Source: JAHEKB01 sp049115575
Lineage (GTDB): Bacteria > Bacteroidota > Bacteroidia > NS11-12g > UBA9320
Reading direction: 5' to 3'
Assembly (NCBI GenBank): GCA_049115575.1
Contig: JAGDZU010000002.1
Location: 124,001 to 188,000, forward strand
DNA length: 64,000 bases
Part shown: piece by piece, positions 25,453 through 34,678 of the stretch
Layout of the letters: each line of letters starts with the position of its first letter
Numbering within the stretch: position 1 is the first letter of the stretch
Made by a program: the position numbers and the translations under genes
Notes under the pieces: model-generated
The model's database searches: none
Told to the model about the DNA's origin: nothing
What the model saw: the letters and a program-made list of their open reading frames with translations, nothing else

Positions 25453-25501
25453 TGAGATATGACTTCAAGCATTTAATGACTATGGGCATCATTTAGCTTT
25501 G
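25453..25501 (+). promoter_or_regulatory. cbb3 operon promoter with two TGA-N9-TCA motifs
   Basis: TAGCTTTG (25494-25501) is an exact -7 match, with no good -33. Upstream are two motifs with the same layout, TGA-N9-TCA at 25453-25467 and 25477-25491, centres 24 bases apart. They could be sites for the REC-CRP regulator, but spacing differs from the N6 of known CRP/FNR sites. Confidence 0.4.
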
Positions 25502-25518
25502 TACCGCCTTATAATAGG

Positions 25519-27849
25519 ATGAATAAAGAAACCTCTACCACTATTGCTTGCCAATACTGCGGTGATCCATGTTTGAGCGATCATGTAGTTATAAAGGCGA
25601 ACCATTACTGTTGTTATGGATGTGCAACTTTGGACGAGGTTGTGTCAAAAATCAATACAAGTGAAGAGGAAGTTCAGGTTCAATACAAGCAATTTGATCT
25701 CGAAGACAATTTTGATCAACTCGTTGAATTTCAAAACGACAAGGTTTACAAAGTACAAATAAGCTTACCAGCTATTCATTGTTCTTCATGCGTTGAATTG
25801 TTAGAAGACCTTCCAGCATTTAACAAGAATGTGTTAAAAGCAACTGTGAACTTTGAGCAGAAGGCCTGTACTGTTATCGCAAAGAAAGACTTAGCTCTAT
25901 CTTTTTTGGCGCAGCTACTAGATGATTTAGGCTATCCACCTCAGCTCAGTGTAGGAATTAAAAGGCGAGAACTTGAAAAGAAGTTACAGAAAGAGACTCT
26001 TTTCAAAATGGCCGTAGCAGGTTTCTGTTTTGGGAACATCATGCTTTACAGCATGCCTCATTATTTCGGCTTAAATATCTCCAATGATCCTTTTTTCAGC
26101 AAGCTGTTTTTAGGGCTTTCACTATTTATGTCTATACCAGTATTATTCTATTCTGGCAAGGAGTATTTAATCTCGGCATATAAAGCACTTACGGCATCAA
26201 GAATGCATATCAATATTCCCATCGCTATAGGGATATTGAGTTTATGGGCTTGGAGTATTTATGAAATTGTTAGCGGGAGTGGATCAGGTTATCTTGATTC
26301 CTTAGCTGGATTGATTTTCTTTTTATTAGTAGGGAAGTGGTTTCAATCTAGAATTTATAATGAAGTTAGTTTTCAGCGAGAAGTTGCAGAATTCATACCT
26401 ATGGTGGTTCGCAAGCTAGTGGACAACAACAGAACCAAATGGACAGCAATTAAAGATCTCCAACAAGGGGATCACATAGAAATAAAGCATGGTGAGATTA
26501 TTCCAATCGATGCCTATACCATGGAGCAAAGTACTTCTGTTGACTATTCATTCATAACAGGAGAACAATACCCAGAAGAGGTATCAAAACGGAGCAAAAT
26601 ATTTGCTGGTGGCAGACAGTTGGGAGGACGATTAAGACTAGAAGTATTGGAAAAACCCAATATGGATGCCATTTGGAGCAATTGGAATGTTAATCACCAA
26701 TCTGATAGTGGCTCAACTTGGACAGACCATATTGCAAGATATTTTACGGCAGCAGTTTTAACCATTGCAGTTGCTGCTGGAGTCATTTGGTATTTGATTG
26801 ACCCGTCTAGAATTCCATTTGTATTTAGTGCAGTATTAATAGTGGCGTGCCCTTGTGCATTAGCATTGTCAGCACCTTTTACATATGGAAGCATTCTAAG
26901 AGTCTTTTCAAAGAACAATTTCTTTGTAAAAACTGCCAATAGTATTCAACAGTTAGGAGAAAGCGAGCTTGTTGTTTACGATAAGACTGGAACACTGAGT
27001 TATAGTACACAAAAACAAGTGAGCTATGTTGGCGAGGAATTGAGTGAAGTTGAGATGCAAATTCTGCGCAGTGCTGTTGAGCAATCAACTCACCCGGTGA
27101 GCAACTCTATTGCTCAAAGTTTATATTCTGCTACTCTTCTTTTAGACAGCTTCAATGAAGAAATCGGTTCAGGTTTAGCAGCCACCTATAAAGACTTTTC
27201 ATTGAAGTTAGGCTCAGCAAATTGGTTGAAACAAGAGGAATCAGAAACTAGTGGGTCTACCTACCTCGAAATCAATGGACAGCTTAAGGGCAAATATGTT
27301 ATTGTGCCAGAATACAGAAATGATCTTGAGTTAACCACCACAGGAAATGACTATAAACAAGTTGTTCTCAGTGGCGACAACAGCAGTGAAGAACAAGCCC
27401 TTTACAAGCTCTACCCCGGTTTCACAGAGATGCACTTTAATCTGAGCCCATTAGACAAAAAGAAGAAAATTGAGCAGTATCAGAAAAACGATAAAGTTGT
27501 GATGTTAGGAGATGGACTTAACGATGCTGTGGCACTTGAAGAGAGCAATTTTGGAATTGCATTAACTGAATCGTTGAACGGGTTTTATCCGAATGCTAAT
27601 GGGGTACTTTTAGCTAGCGAATTTAGATTGTTTCCAAAGTTTATGAATCTGGCAAGATATTCATCCAAAGTACTGAAAGTTGGGTTAATCTTTTCCTTAC
27701 TTTACAACATAATTGGATTAGCTTTTGCGGTGACCGGCCTACTTACGCCAATAGTTGCTGCCATTCTAATGCCATTGAGCTCAGTAACTGTAGTGAGTTT
27801 AGATACAGCTTTGGTGAGACGTAAAGCCATAAAATTAGGACTTAAATGA
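25519..27849 (+). CDS. ccoI: copper-translocating P-type ATPase for cbb3 oxidase
   Basis: A 776-residue P1B-type ATPase of the CcoI/FixI branch, exporting copper needed for assembly of the CuB site. Domain order: N-terminal cysteine domain (CQYCGDPC, CCYGC), a heavy-metal-associated domain with HCSSC (C88, C91), membrane helices, the actuator with ITGEQYPEE, the transmembrane CPC (444-446) in VACPCALAL, the phosphorylation site D488 in YDKTGT, the HP motif STHPVSNS, and MLGDGLNDAVAL (664-674). It is the first gene of the cco operon and overlaps ccoS by 4 bases. Confidence 0.95.
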   Translation: MNKETSTTIACQYCGDPCLSDHVVIKANHYCCYGCATLDEVVSKINTSEEEVQVQYKQFDLEDNFDQLVEFQNDKVYKVQISLPAIHCSSCVELLEDLPAFNKNVLKATVNFEQKACTVIAKKDLALSFLAQLLDDLGYPPQLSVGIKRRELEKKLQKETLFKMAVAGFCFGNIMLYSMPHYFGLNISNDPFFSKLFLGLSLFMSIPVLFYSGKEYLISAYKALTASRMHINIPIAIGILSLWAWSIYEIVSGSGSGYLDSLAGLIFFLLVGKWFQSRIYNEVSFQREVAEFIPMVVRKLVDNNRTKWTAIKDLQQGDHIEIKHGEIIPIDAYTMEQSTSVDYSFITGEQYPEEVSKRSKIFAGGRQLGGRLRLEVLEKPNMDAIWSNWNVNHQSDSGSTWTDHIARYFTAAVLTIAVAAGVIWYLIDPSRIPFVFSAVLIVACPCALALSAPFTYGSILRVFSKNNFFVKTANSIQQLGESELVVYDKTGTLSYSTQKQVSYVGEELSEVEMQILRSAVEQSTHPVSNSIAQSLYSATLLLDSFNEEIGSGLAATYKDFSLKLGSANWLKQEESETSGSTYLEINGQLKGKYVIVPEYRNDLELTTTGNDYKQVVLSGDNSSEEQALYKLYPGFTEMHFNLSPLDKKKKIEQYQKNDKVVMLGDGLNDAVALEESNFGIALTESLNGFYPNANGVLLASEFRLFPKFMNLARYSSKVLKVGLIFSLLYNIIGLAFAVTGLLTPIVAAILMPLSSVTVVSLDTALVRRKAIKLGLK

Positions 27850-28028
27850 AAATAATAGCGGTTCTCATATCAATCAGCCTTGTGCTAGCCATAGTGTTTC
27901 TAGTGGCCTTCTATCTGGCTTTGAAAAAAGGACAGTTCGAGGATTTGGAATCGCCTTCATTTAGAATCTTAGACAAAAAAGAACCAAAACAATTAAATCA
28001 AGAGAAATATGCAAAAAGAGACCTTTAA
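27846..28028 (+). CDS. ccoS: cbb3 oxidase maturation protein CcoS
   Basis: A 60-residue protein with one N-terminal membrane helix (KIIAVLISISLVLAIVFLVAFYLAL) followed by KKGQFEDLESPSFRIL, the typical CcoS signature (GQFDDLExPAxRIL in others). It is required in proteobacteria for cofactor insertion into the catalytic subunit. It overlaps ccoI by 4 bases at its start and the ccoNO fusion by 20 bases at its end, the tightest coupling in the operon. Confidence 0.93.
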   Translation: MKIIAVLISISLVLAIVFLVAFYLALKKGQFEDLESPSFRILDKKEPKQLNQEKYAKRDL

Positions 28029-30156
28029 TTATGACAACAAGATTGTCAAGAATTTCGCTATTGCCACGGCAATATGGGGAATTGTAGGTATGACCGTTGG
28101 AGTGCTTATTGCGAGCCAATTATTTGAACCCTGGTTCAATTTTGGCAATCAATACACTTCTTTCGGTAGAATTAGACCATTGCACACCAATGCAGTGATC
28201 TTCGCTTTTGTTGGAAACGCCATTTTCATGGGTGTTTACTATTCGTTGCAACGACTTCTGAAAACAAGGATGTTCAGCGACAGTTTGAGCAAGATTCACT
28301 TCTGGGGTTGGCAGCTGATTATAGTTGCTGCAGCAATTACACTGCCTCTCGGTATTACAACATCTAAGGAGTATGCCGAACTAGAATGGCCAATTGATAT
28401 AGCCATTACTATTATTTGGGTGGTATTTGGATGGAATATGTTTGGGACCATTCTCAAACGACGTGAAAAGCATCTTTATGTAGCCATCTGGTTCTACATA
28501 GCCACTTTTGTAACAGTGGCCATGCTGCATTTGGTTAACAGTTTTGAATTACCAATTGCGTTCTTAAAAAGTTATTCTTGGTATGCTGGTGTTCAAGATG
28601 CACTGGTTCAATGGTGGTATGGTCACAATGCGGTAGCATTCTTTTTAACCACACCATTCCTTGGCCTGATGTATTATTTCATGCCCAAAATGGCCAACAG
28701 GCCCATCTATTCTTATAAATTATCAATACTGCATTTCTGGTCTCTGATATTCTTGTATATCTGGGCTGGTCCTCACCATTTATTGTACACATCATTACCC
28801 GGATGGGCACAAACACTAGGTGTGGCTTTCAGTATAATGCTTATTGCACCAAGTTGGGGTGGTATGTTAAACGGACTGCTCACCTTAAGGGGTGCGTGGG
28901 ATAAAGTAAGAGATGACGCGGTTCTTAAATTCATGGTTGTGGGTATTACCGCTTATGGTATGGCCACATTTGAAGGACCCATGTTGTCGCTTAAAAATGT
29001 AAACGCAATTGCCCACTTCACAGATTGGATTGTGGCTCACGTTCACATTGGAGCGTTAGGATGGAATGGCTTCTTAACCTTTGCCATGTTGTATTACATT
29101 ATTCCTAAGATTTACAACACTAAAATTCATTCGAAGAAACTAGTTGGAACACATTTCTGGATAGCTACTCTTGGTATGCTGTTTTATGCATTACCAATGT
29201 ACTTCTCTGGATTTACACAAGGTTTAATGTGGAAAGAATTCACTGAAGCAGGTCAATTAGCTTATCCTAATTTCCTTGAAACTACTTTGGAATTACTCCC
29301 AATGCATATGCTTAGAGCTTTTGGAGGACTCCTTTATCTGACTGGGGTAATTATTATGGCAATTAACTTAATGAAAACAGCAAAAGCTGGATCTTTAGTT
29401 GCCAATGAACCTGCAGAATCTTATCCAATGGTAAAAGATGAGGAATCTAAATCTTCTTCTTACTGGCACAGATGGATTGAAAAAAGACCTGTTCAAATGC
29501 TAGTTTGGTCACTTGTTATAGTTGCCATTGGTGGGGCGGTTGAGTTTATTCCAACATTCCTGGTTGAATCAAATATTAAAACCATACCAAGCATTACCCC
29601 TTATTCTCCTCTGGAATTAGAAGGAAGAGACATCTACATTAGAGAAGGGTGTAATAATTGTCACTCACAAATGGTGAGACCATTTAGATCTGAGACGGTG
29701 AGATATGGAGATTATTCAAAATCAGGTGAGAATGTTTACGATCATCCATTCCTATGGGGTTCCAAACGTACTGGTCCTGATTTAGCTCGTGGTGGTGATA
29801 AAACTTCTAGATCTTTTAGAGATGTTAAATGGCACTTTGAGCATATGGAGGATCCGAGATCTAAATCTCCGGGTTCTATAATGCCTGCTTACCCTTGGCT
29901 AATAGCTAATGACTTGGATGTATCTATGACAGCCAAGAAGATTTCAGCGATGAGAACATTAGGTGTTCCATACGAGGATGGGTATGAAGACCAGGCTATG
30001 AAAGACCTAAACAGACAGGCCAAGCAAATACAAACCAAACTCAAAATTAAAGGGGTGAAAGTGAGTGAAAAGAAAGAGATCATAGCATTGATCGCTTATC
30101 TGCACAAGCTTGGGAGAGATATTCACGTGGACGAAGAAGTAGCAACTAACAATTGA
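28009..30156 (+). CDS. ccoNO: cbb3 oxidase CcoN-CcoO fusion subunit
   Basis: A 715-residue fusion of the catalytic subunit and the monoheme cytochrome c subunit. CcoN part (1-460): twelve hydrophobic helices; H59 (RPLHTNAVIF) for low-spin heme; H206 (YGHNAV) and H256/H257 (AGPHHLLYT) for CuB; H345/H347 (AHVHIGALGWNG) for hemes. CcoO part (about 490-715): a membrane anchor, then CNNCH (548-552) in REGCNNCHSQMVRPF, with KSPGSIMPAYPWL carrying the methionine ligand. It reduces O2 with high affinity and pumps protons. Fused NO subunits are known in Bacteroidota. Start overlaps ccoS. Confidence 0.96.
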   Translation: MQKETFNYDNKIVKNFAIATAIWGIVGMTVGVLIASQLFEPWFNFGNQYTSFGRIRPLHTNAVIFAFVGNAIFMGVYYSLQRLLKTRMFSDSLSKIHFWGWQLIIVAAAITLPLGITTSKEYAELEWPIDIAITIIWVVFGWNMFGTILKRREKHLYVAIWFYIATFVTVAMLHLVNSFELPIAFLKSYSWYAGVQDALVQWWYGHNAVAFFLTTPFLGLMYYFMPKMANRPIYSYKLSILHFWSLIFLYIWAGPHHLLYTSLPGWAQTLGVAFSIMLIAPSWGGMLNGLLTLRGAWDKVRDDAVLKFMVVGITAYGMATFEGPMLSLKNVNAIAHFTDWIVAHVHIGALGWNGFLTFAMLYYIIPKIYNTKIHSKKLVGTHFWIATLGMLFYALPMYFSGFTQGLMWKEFTEAGQLAYPNFLETTLELLPMHMLRAFGGLLYLTGVIIMAINLMKTAKAGSLVANEPAESYPMVKDEESKSSSYWHRWIEKRPVQMLVWSLVIVAIGGAVEFIPTFLVESNIKTIPSITPYSPLELEGRDIYIREGCNNCHSQMVRPFRSETVRYGDYSKSGENVYDHPFLWGSKRTGPDLARGGDKTSRSFRDVKWHFEHMEDPRSKSPGSIMPAYPWLIANDLDVSMTAKKISAMRTLGVPYEDGYEDQAMKDLNRQAKQIQTKLKIKGVKVSEKKEIIALIAYLHKLGRDIHVDEEVATNN

Positions 30157-30160
30157 TCTT

Positions 30161-30340
30161 ATGGGAAAAATGATAGGATTTGTTGAAGGAGCAGACATCT
30201 ACTTAATAGTAGCATTAATTGTCTTCATTCTAGTTTTTGTTATCACAGCCATTTACTTGACTATGATGACAAAAGAAGAAGAAGACCTGCTGGCTAACTT
30301 ACCATTATCAAAATCTAAAAAGGAAAGTCATGAAAACTAA
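30161..30340 (+). CDS. ccoQ: CcoQ-like small subunit
   Basis: An open frame of 59 codons (ATG 30161, stop 30338-30340) encoding GKMIGFVEGADIYLIVALIV and onward: one membrane helix (residues about 12-36) and a charged cytosolic tail (KEEEDLLANLPLSKSKKESHEN). Its position between CcoNO and CcoP, its length and its topology fit CcoQ/FixQ, which stabilises the complex. It starts 4 bases after the ccoNO stop and overlaps ccoP by 11 bases. Sequence conservation in CcoQ is low, so the name rests on context. Confidence 0.8.
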   Translation: MGKMIGFVEGADIYLIVALIVFILVFVITAIYLTMMTKEEEDLLANLPLSKSKKESHEN

Positions 30341-31226
30341 AATAGCGACATTATTATTTTTATTGTTGAGCTCCAATGCCCTATATGCACAGAGTTCAAG
30401 CACGATAAGTCTTCCAAGAGAGCTTATCTGGATTATATACTTTATCACCTTCTTGATGCTGATATTGGCGTTGATCCTTTACCGGGTTAGTGTTCAATTG
30501 AAGAAGTATAAGAAAGGCGAATTTGAAAGCGAAGAGCAAAAAATGTGGGACAAGCGTTCCATGTGGGAAAAGCTATTCCAACTCAAACCTATTGGCACAG
30601 ATAAAAGCGTGGAAATGGATCACGAATACGACGGTATTCGCGAATTGGACAACCCTCCGCCACCATGGTTTATGTTCTTGTTTTATGGCACCATCATTTT
30701 TGCTGTAATCTACTTTGTGAGATTCAGTGTAACAGGTGCTGGCCCAACACAAGAAGAGGAATACATAGCTGAAATGACGGCCAGCGAAGAGAAACAAGAA
30801 GCTGCATTAGAGGAATTAGATCTAGCTATAGATGAGTCTAATGTAACTTACTTGGAGGATGCCGAATCAATTTCAGCTGGTGAAGGCATATACGTTGCCA
30901 ACTGTAAGATTTGCCATGATGAGGGAGGAAAAGGAAATTCTGGTCCGAACTTAGCAGATGAATACTGGAAAAATGGAGGAGGAATAAACAACGTCTTCAA
31001 GACCATAAAGTATGGTGTACCTGATAAAGGTATGATCAGCTGGGAGAAGATGTTGAATCCTCAAATGATCCAACAAGTATCTAGTTATATATTGAGCTTG
31101 CAAGGAACTAATCCAGAAGGTGGCTTGCCACCAGAAGGAGAGTTGTGGGTTGAACCTGTGGAGGATGTAGAACAAGCAGAAGACGCAGGGGAGGAGGAAG
31201 TAGCTGAAGAAGCTGCAGAAGGTTAA
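30330..31226 (+). CDS. ccoP: cbb3 oxidase cytochrome c subunit CcoP with one heme domain
   Basis: A 298-residue protein with a signal-like N-terminus (KTKIATLLFLLLSSNALYAQ), membrane spans near 32-52 and 112-132, and one cytochrome c domain (180-260) with C192-K-I-C-H196 and an axial methionine in KGMISW (M235). Proteobacterial CcoP has two hemes; this form has one, as in other Bacteroidota. The C-terminal 40 residues are Glu/Ala-rich. It passes electrons to CcoNO. It overlaps ccoQ at the start and shares a base with ccoG (TAATG). Confidence 0.93.
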   Translation: MKTKIATLLFLLLSSNALYAQSSSTISLPRELIWIIYFITFLMLILALILYRVSVQLKKYKKGEFESEEQKMWDKRSMWEKLFQLKPIGTDKSVEMDHEYDGIRELDNPPPPWFMFLFYGTIIFAVIYFVRFSVTGAGPTQEEEYIAEMTASEEKQEAALEELDLAIDESNVTYLEDAESISAGEGIYVANCKICHDEGGKGNSGPNLADEYWKNGGGINNVFKTIKYGVPDKGMISWEKMLNPQMIQQVSSYILSLQGTNPEGGLPPEGELWVEPVEDVEQAEDAGEEEVAEEAAEG

Positions 31227-32626
31227 TGACCCAAGAACAGAACACGCAAAACTTTAGAGAGCATTTAGCCAATGTCTCTGATAGTGGTAAAAGAATTTGG
31301 ATATACCCCAAAATAATTAAGGGCTACTTTTACAGGTATAGGACGTATTTAAGTTGGTTTCTTTTAACATTCTTCTTTGTTGCGCCCTTTGTTAAAGTAG
31401 GGGGATATCCTCTTTTACTACTCAATGTGTTCGAAAGGCAATTTGTCATTTTTGGCAAGCCTTTTTGGCCTCAAGATTTCTTCATCTTTGTCCTTTTCGG
31501 ATTAACAGGGGTCATTTTTATAGTACTTTTCACGGTTGTCTTTGGAAGAGTCTGGTGTGGCTGGGCTTGCCCTCAAACCATCTTTATGGAGATGGTCTTT
31601 CGCAAGATTGAGAATTGGATAGAGGGAAATGCTAACAAACAAAGAAAGCTTGATGCAATGCCCTGGAATACGGAGAAGATTCTGAAAAAAGGAGCTAAGC
31701 ATACCGTATTTTTTCTCATATCATTCATTATATCACATACTTTCCTAGTATACCTAATTGGCTATGAGGAATTATGGGCTAGGATTAGCGGTCCATTTAT
31801 GGAGAACTACTCAACCTTCTTTGGCTTGTTTATTTTCTCCATAGTTTTCTACTTGGTGTTTGCCAAGCTCAGAGAACTTGTGTGCATTATGATTTGTCCT
31901 TATGGTAGACTGCAAGGAGTAATGCTCGACCCTAATAGCATGGTAGTGGCCTATGACCATGGGAGAGGTGAGCCAAGAGGTAAAATCAGGAAGAAGGAAG
32001 ATCAGCAAGACAAGGGTGATTGCGTAGACTGCAATTTATGTGTAGACGTTTGCCCTACTGGTATTGATATAAGAAATGGAACGCAACTAGAATGCGTTAA
32101 TTGTACGGCTTGCATGGATGCATGTGATTCGGTAATGGAAAAGATTAAAAAGCCAAAAGGTCTTATTAGAATTGATTCCAAGAACAATATAGAACAAGGT
32201 ATAGGCTTTAAATTTACAAACAGGATTAGAGCCTATATTATTCTTATGATATTACTTATAGCAGCTTCTACAGTTATACTACTAACGCGAAAAGGGATAG
32301 AATCCAATATTTTAAAAGTAGCAGGAGCCTCTTATACTGAGAATGCAGAAGGGCAAGTAGCCAATTTGTACAATCTAAATATGGTGAACAAAACATTCGA
32401 AGACAAAACTGTAGAACTTCGTTTGCTCAATGAGAATGCAGAACTTATTATGATTGGAAACGACTCCATTTTGGATGCCAATAATGATGAGAAAAGAGTT
32501 TTTATGATTCGCATGGAACAAGAAAATATTCATGAGAATCGCATTGAATTAGAACTGGAATTGTACTCAGATGGCGAATTGATTAATACCTTTGAGACAA
32601 GTTTCTTGGCACCAGTCAGAGAATGA
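31226..32626 (+). CDS. ccoG: cytochrome oxidase accessory protein CcoG (FixG/RdxA)
   Basis: A 466-residue membrane iron-sulfur protein that acts in copper reduction for cbb3 assembly in characterised species. Five to six membrane spans are visible, with RVWCGWACPQTIFMEMVFRKIE (NapH/FixG motif) and ICPYGRLQG, then two ferredoxin-type 4Fe-4S motifs, CVDCNLCVDVCP and CVNCTACMDAC, and a C-terminal periplasmic immunoglobulin-like domain after the last helix. It is translationally coupled to ccoP (TAATG) and ccoH (4-base overlap). Confidence 0.95.
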   Translation: MTQEQNTQNFREHLANVSDSGKRIWIYPKIIKGYFYRYRTYLSWFLLTFFFVAPFVKVGGYPLLLLNVFERQFVIFGKPFWPQDFFIFVLFGLTGVIFIVLFTVVFGRVWCGWACPQTIFMEMVFRKIENWIEGNANKQRKLDAMPWNTEKILKKGAKHTVFFLISFIISHTFLVYLIGYEELWARISGPFMENYSTFFGLFIFSIVFYLVFAKLRELVCIMICPYGRLQGVMLDPNSMVVAYDHGRGEPRGKIRKKEDQQDKGDCVDCNLCVDVCPTGIDIRNGTQLECVNCTACMDACDSVMEKIKKPKGLIRIDSKNNIEQGIGFKFTNRIRAYIILMILLIAASTVILLTRKGIESNILKVAGASYTENAEGQVANLYNLNMVNKTFEDKTVELRLLNENAELIMIGNDSILDANNDEKRVFMIRMEQENIHENRIELELELYSDGELINTFETSFLAPVRE

Positions 32627-33045
32627 AAGTCTCGTGGAATAAAATATTAATCATTGCAATGGCATGTTTCATTACTATGATAGTGGCAATGGGAATACGG
32701 ATGGCTACTTCAAGCTCCGAACTCTATGAGCGCGATTATTATGAAAAAGGAGAAGAGCATGCAGAAAGAATGTTGCAGGAGTCTCAGAGTGGCAATATTA
32801 ATCTCAGCTATGATTATTCGTTCAAAGGACTAGCTGTAGACTTTGGAGACGTTGAGGGTATAATAAATCAGGTAAGATGTTTAAAGCTCTCTGATTCCTC
32901 AAAAGATTTCATTTACAAACCTGACCAAAAACGCTTTAGAACTGGCTCACTTAGACTTGATTTGAGTAGTGGTATTTGGGTTCTTGAAGTTACAGGAACA
33001 AGAAACGGCCAAGAATTCTTTAAAAAATTACAAGTAACCATATGA
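32623..33045 (+). CDS. ccoH: FixH/CcoH family assembly protein
   Basis: A 140-residue protein with one N-terminal membrane anchor (WNKILIIAMACFITMIVAMGIRMA) followed by ELYERDYYEKGEEHAERM, close to the FixH pattern (YYExGLxYxE), and a beta-rich periplasmic domain (SGIWVLEVTGTRNGQEFFKKLQVTI). In proteobacteria CcoH stabilises cbb3 assembly intermediates. It overlaps ccoG and the downstream TauE-like gene by 4 bases each. Confidence 0.9.
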   Translation: MKVSWNKILIIAMACFITMIVAMGIRMATSSSELYERDYYEKGEEHAERMLQESQSGNINLSYDYSFKGLAVDFGDVEGIINQVRCLKLSDSSKDFIYKPDQKRFRTGSLRLDLSSGIWVLEVTGTRNGQEFFKKLQVTI

Positions 33046-33710
33046 TGTGGTCTGCATTCATATTAGGCTTGCTAGGCAGTTTACACTGTGCAGCTATGTG
33101 TGGACCTTTAATGTTGGGTTTAAGTAGCAGAAACTACTCCTGGTTTGCATTTGTGGTGCATCATATTGGCCGCTGGATGGGTTACATCATATTGGCAATA
33201 CTGTTCTATGCAGTAATATCACCGCTTTATATTTTTGAAGCCCAACAATATGTGGCATTGGTAAGTGGCATTCTAATAGTGCTGTATGGGTTAAAAAGTT
33301 ATATCAAACCGGTGGAACGAGTTTTTGAAAAAATTACTCAAACCATTTCAAATAGAATGTTAGGGACTTCTGTGGGCAGAACAGGAAATGTGTTATTGGG
33401 TGTACTCAATGGACTGCTTCCTTGTGGTTTGTCATTTTCAGCAGCCATACTATCTGTTAACACGGGCAGCATGCAAGCTGCGGCACTTTATATGCTTTTA
33501 TTTGGTGTGGGTACTCTACCAGTTCTTTTGGGTATCTCGGCACTCCCTAAAATGGGTAGAGCATCATGGGTTAAAGCCATTAATAGTTGGTTGCCAAGAA
33601 TGATGATCGTAGCCGGCTTTCTTCTTATCATTCGCAGTGCAGGATTGGGAATTCCTTACCTAAGTCCCGAATACAATGTAGAAGAAGAAAAGCTGGAATG
33701 CTGTGAGTAA
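33042..33710 (+). CDS. TauE/UreH-like membrane protein of the cco operon
   Basis: A 222-residue membrane protein with six spans. It has conserved cysteines in GSLHCAAMCGPLMLG and GVLNGLLPCGLSFSA, the pattern of the DsbD-like/UreH_2 family often found at the end of cco operons. The cysteine-proline/glycine motifs suggest copper or thiol-redox transport for oxidase assembly, which is inference. Starts: GTG-free ATG pair at 33042/33045. The tail ends in EEEKLECCE. Its stop abuts that of the convergent DUF6249-like gene. Confidence 0.85.
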   Translation: MMWSAFILGLLGSLHCAAMCGPLMLGLSSRNYSWFAFVVHHIGRWMGYIILAILFYAVISPLYIFEAQQYVALVSGILIVLYGLKSYIKPVERVFEKITQTISNRMLGTSVGRTGNVLLGVLNGLLPCGLSFSAAILSVNTGSMQAAALYMLLFGVGTLPVLLGISALPKMGRASWVKAINSWLPRMMIVAGFLLIIRSAGLGIPYLSPEYNVEEEKLECCE

Positions 33711-34049
33711 TCAGTCCAATTTACTAGAGATTTTGTAACCTATGAACAGGCCTAGTCCAGCCATAGTGAAAATAGTTCCGGGCATGGCAATCTCTTCATT
33801 CATTCCCGCATATTGATGAAAGGCACCTCCAATAAAGATTCCTAGTCCTACTCCAATAAGAAGTAAAGCGAAATTGACTAAAAGCACCTTTAAAACAGGT
33901 TTAGTCTTTCTATTATTTGGATATAAAAGATCTGAACTGAGCTCTTTGTCTATGAGAGACATGCGCTCTTTGTGTCTAGTAGTAACAAACAAATAGAAGA
34001 TGGCTACTATAGATGAAAATACAACGAATATTGCTATGATTGGTTCCAT
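33711..34049 (-). CDS. DUF6249-like small membrane protein
   Basis: A 112-residue protein with three hydrophobic segments (EPIIAIFVVFSSIVAIFYLFV, VLLVNFALLLIGVGLGIFIG, MPGTIFTMAGLGLFIGY) separated by a charged RHKERMSLIDKELSSD region, which is characteristic of a Bacteroidota family I know as DUF6249. Such proteins are commonly found beside ECF sigma factor genes, as here (the divergent sigma factor starts 92 bases away), so a role in that signalling unit is possible. Confidence 0.7.
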   Translation of the reverse strand: MEPIIAIFVVFSSIVAIFYLFVTTRHKERMSLIDKELSSDLLYPNNRKTKPVLKVLLVNFALLLIGVGLGIFIGGAFHQYAGMNEEIAMPGTIFTMAGLGLFIGYKISSKLD

Positions 34050-34141
34050 GTTTTTGAGTTTAGACGAAGACCTTGGTTATCTGGTTACAAAAAAAATAGA
34101 AATTGTAACCCATTTCGATTTCAAGCGTCTAAATACAAAAC

Positions 34142-34678
34142 GTGCACAAGCAAGACACTGCCATTATAAAAGCTATTCTAGCAGGAGATCAAGATCAGTT
34201 TGCTATACTCATTGAGCGGTATGAAAACATGGTTTTCTCATTGAGCTTAAAGCTGTTAAAAGATAGATCTGAGGCAGAAGAAGTGGCACAGTTGAGTTTT
34301 ATAAAAGCGTATGAATCGCTGAAAAAGTACGATGGGAATGCGAAATTCAACACTTGGCTATACAGAATTACGTATAATACTTGCCTGGATAGAATTAGAG
34401 TCTTGCAAAGACAACAAGGAAATTCAATAGCAGACACACAGCCTGAACAAGAGCAGCCCATAAGACTGGAGCAATTGGAGAAGAAAAATGCTATTTCAGC
34501 TGCCATAGCTGAATTGAGTGAATTGGATCAGTGGATCGTTATCTTATACTATTACGAAGAGAAGAACATGAAAGAAATTAGCCATATATTAGACCAAAGT
34601 GTAGCAAATGTTAAAGTAAGATTGCACAGGTCTAGGAAGCAATTAAAGAACCTTTTACATAATAATGCGGCCATATGA
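34142..34678 (+). CDS. ECF-type RNA polymerase sigma factor
   Basis: A 178-residue sigma-70 family factor from GTG 34142. Region 2 spans about 22-90 (FAILIERYENMVFSLSLKLLKDRSEAEEVAQLSFIKAYESLKKYDGNAKFNTWLYRITYN); region 4 spans about 115-172 (ELDQWIVILYYYEEKNMKEISHILDQSVANVKVRLHRSRKQLK). It is expected to direct transcription of an envelope or stress regulon. The stop overlaps the next gene by 4 bases (ATGA), the standard layout with an anti-sigma factor. Confidence 0.92.
   Translation: MHKQDTAIIKAILAGDQDQFAILIERYENMVFSLSLKLLKDRSEAEEVAQLSFIKAYESLKKYDGNAKFNTWLYRITYNTCLDRIRVLQRQQGNSIADTQPEQEQPIRLEQLEKKNAISAAIAELSELDQWIVILYYYEEKNMKEISHILDQSVANVKVRLHRSRKQLKNLLHNNAAI

Noticed and set aside
25447..25518. 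Classical FNR box TTGA-N6-TCAA upstream of ccoI
   Set aside because: The TGA/TCA half-sites here are separated by 9 bases, not 6, and I found no N6 version upstream of cco or Usp genes.
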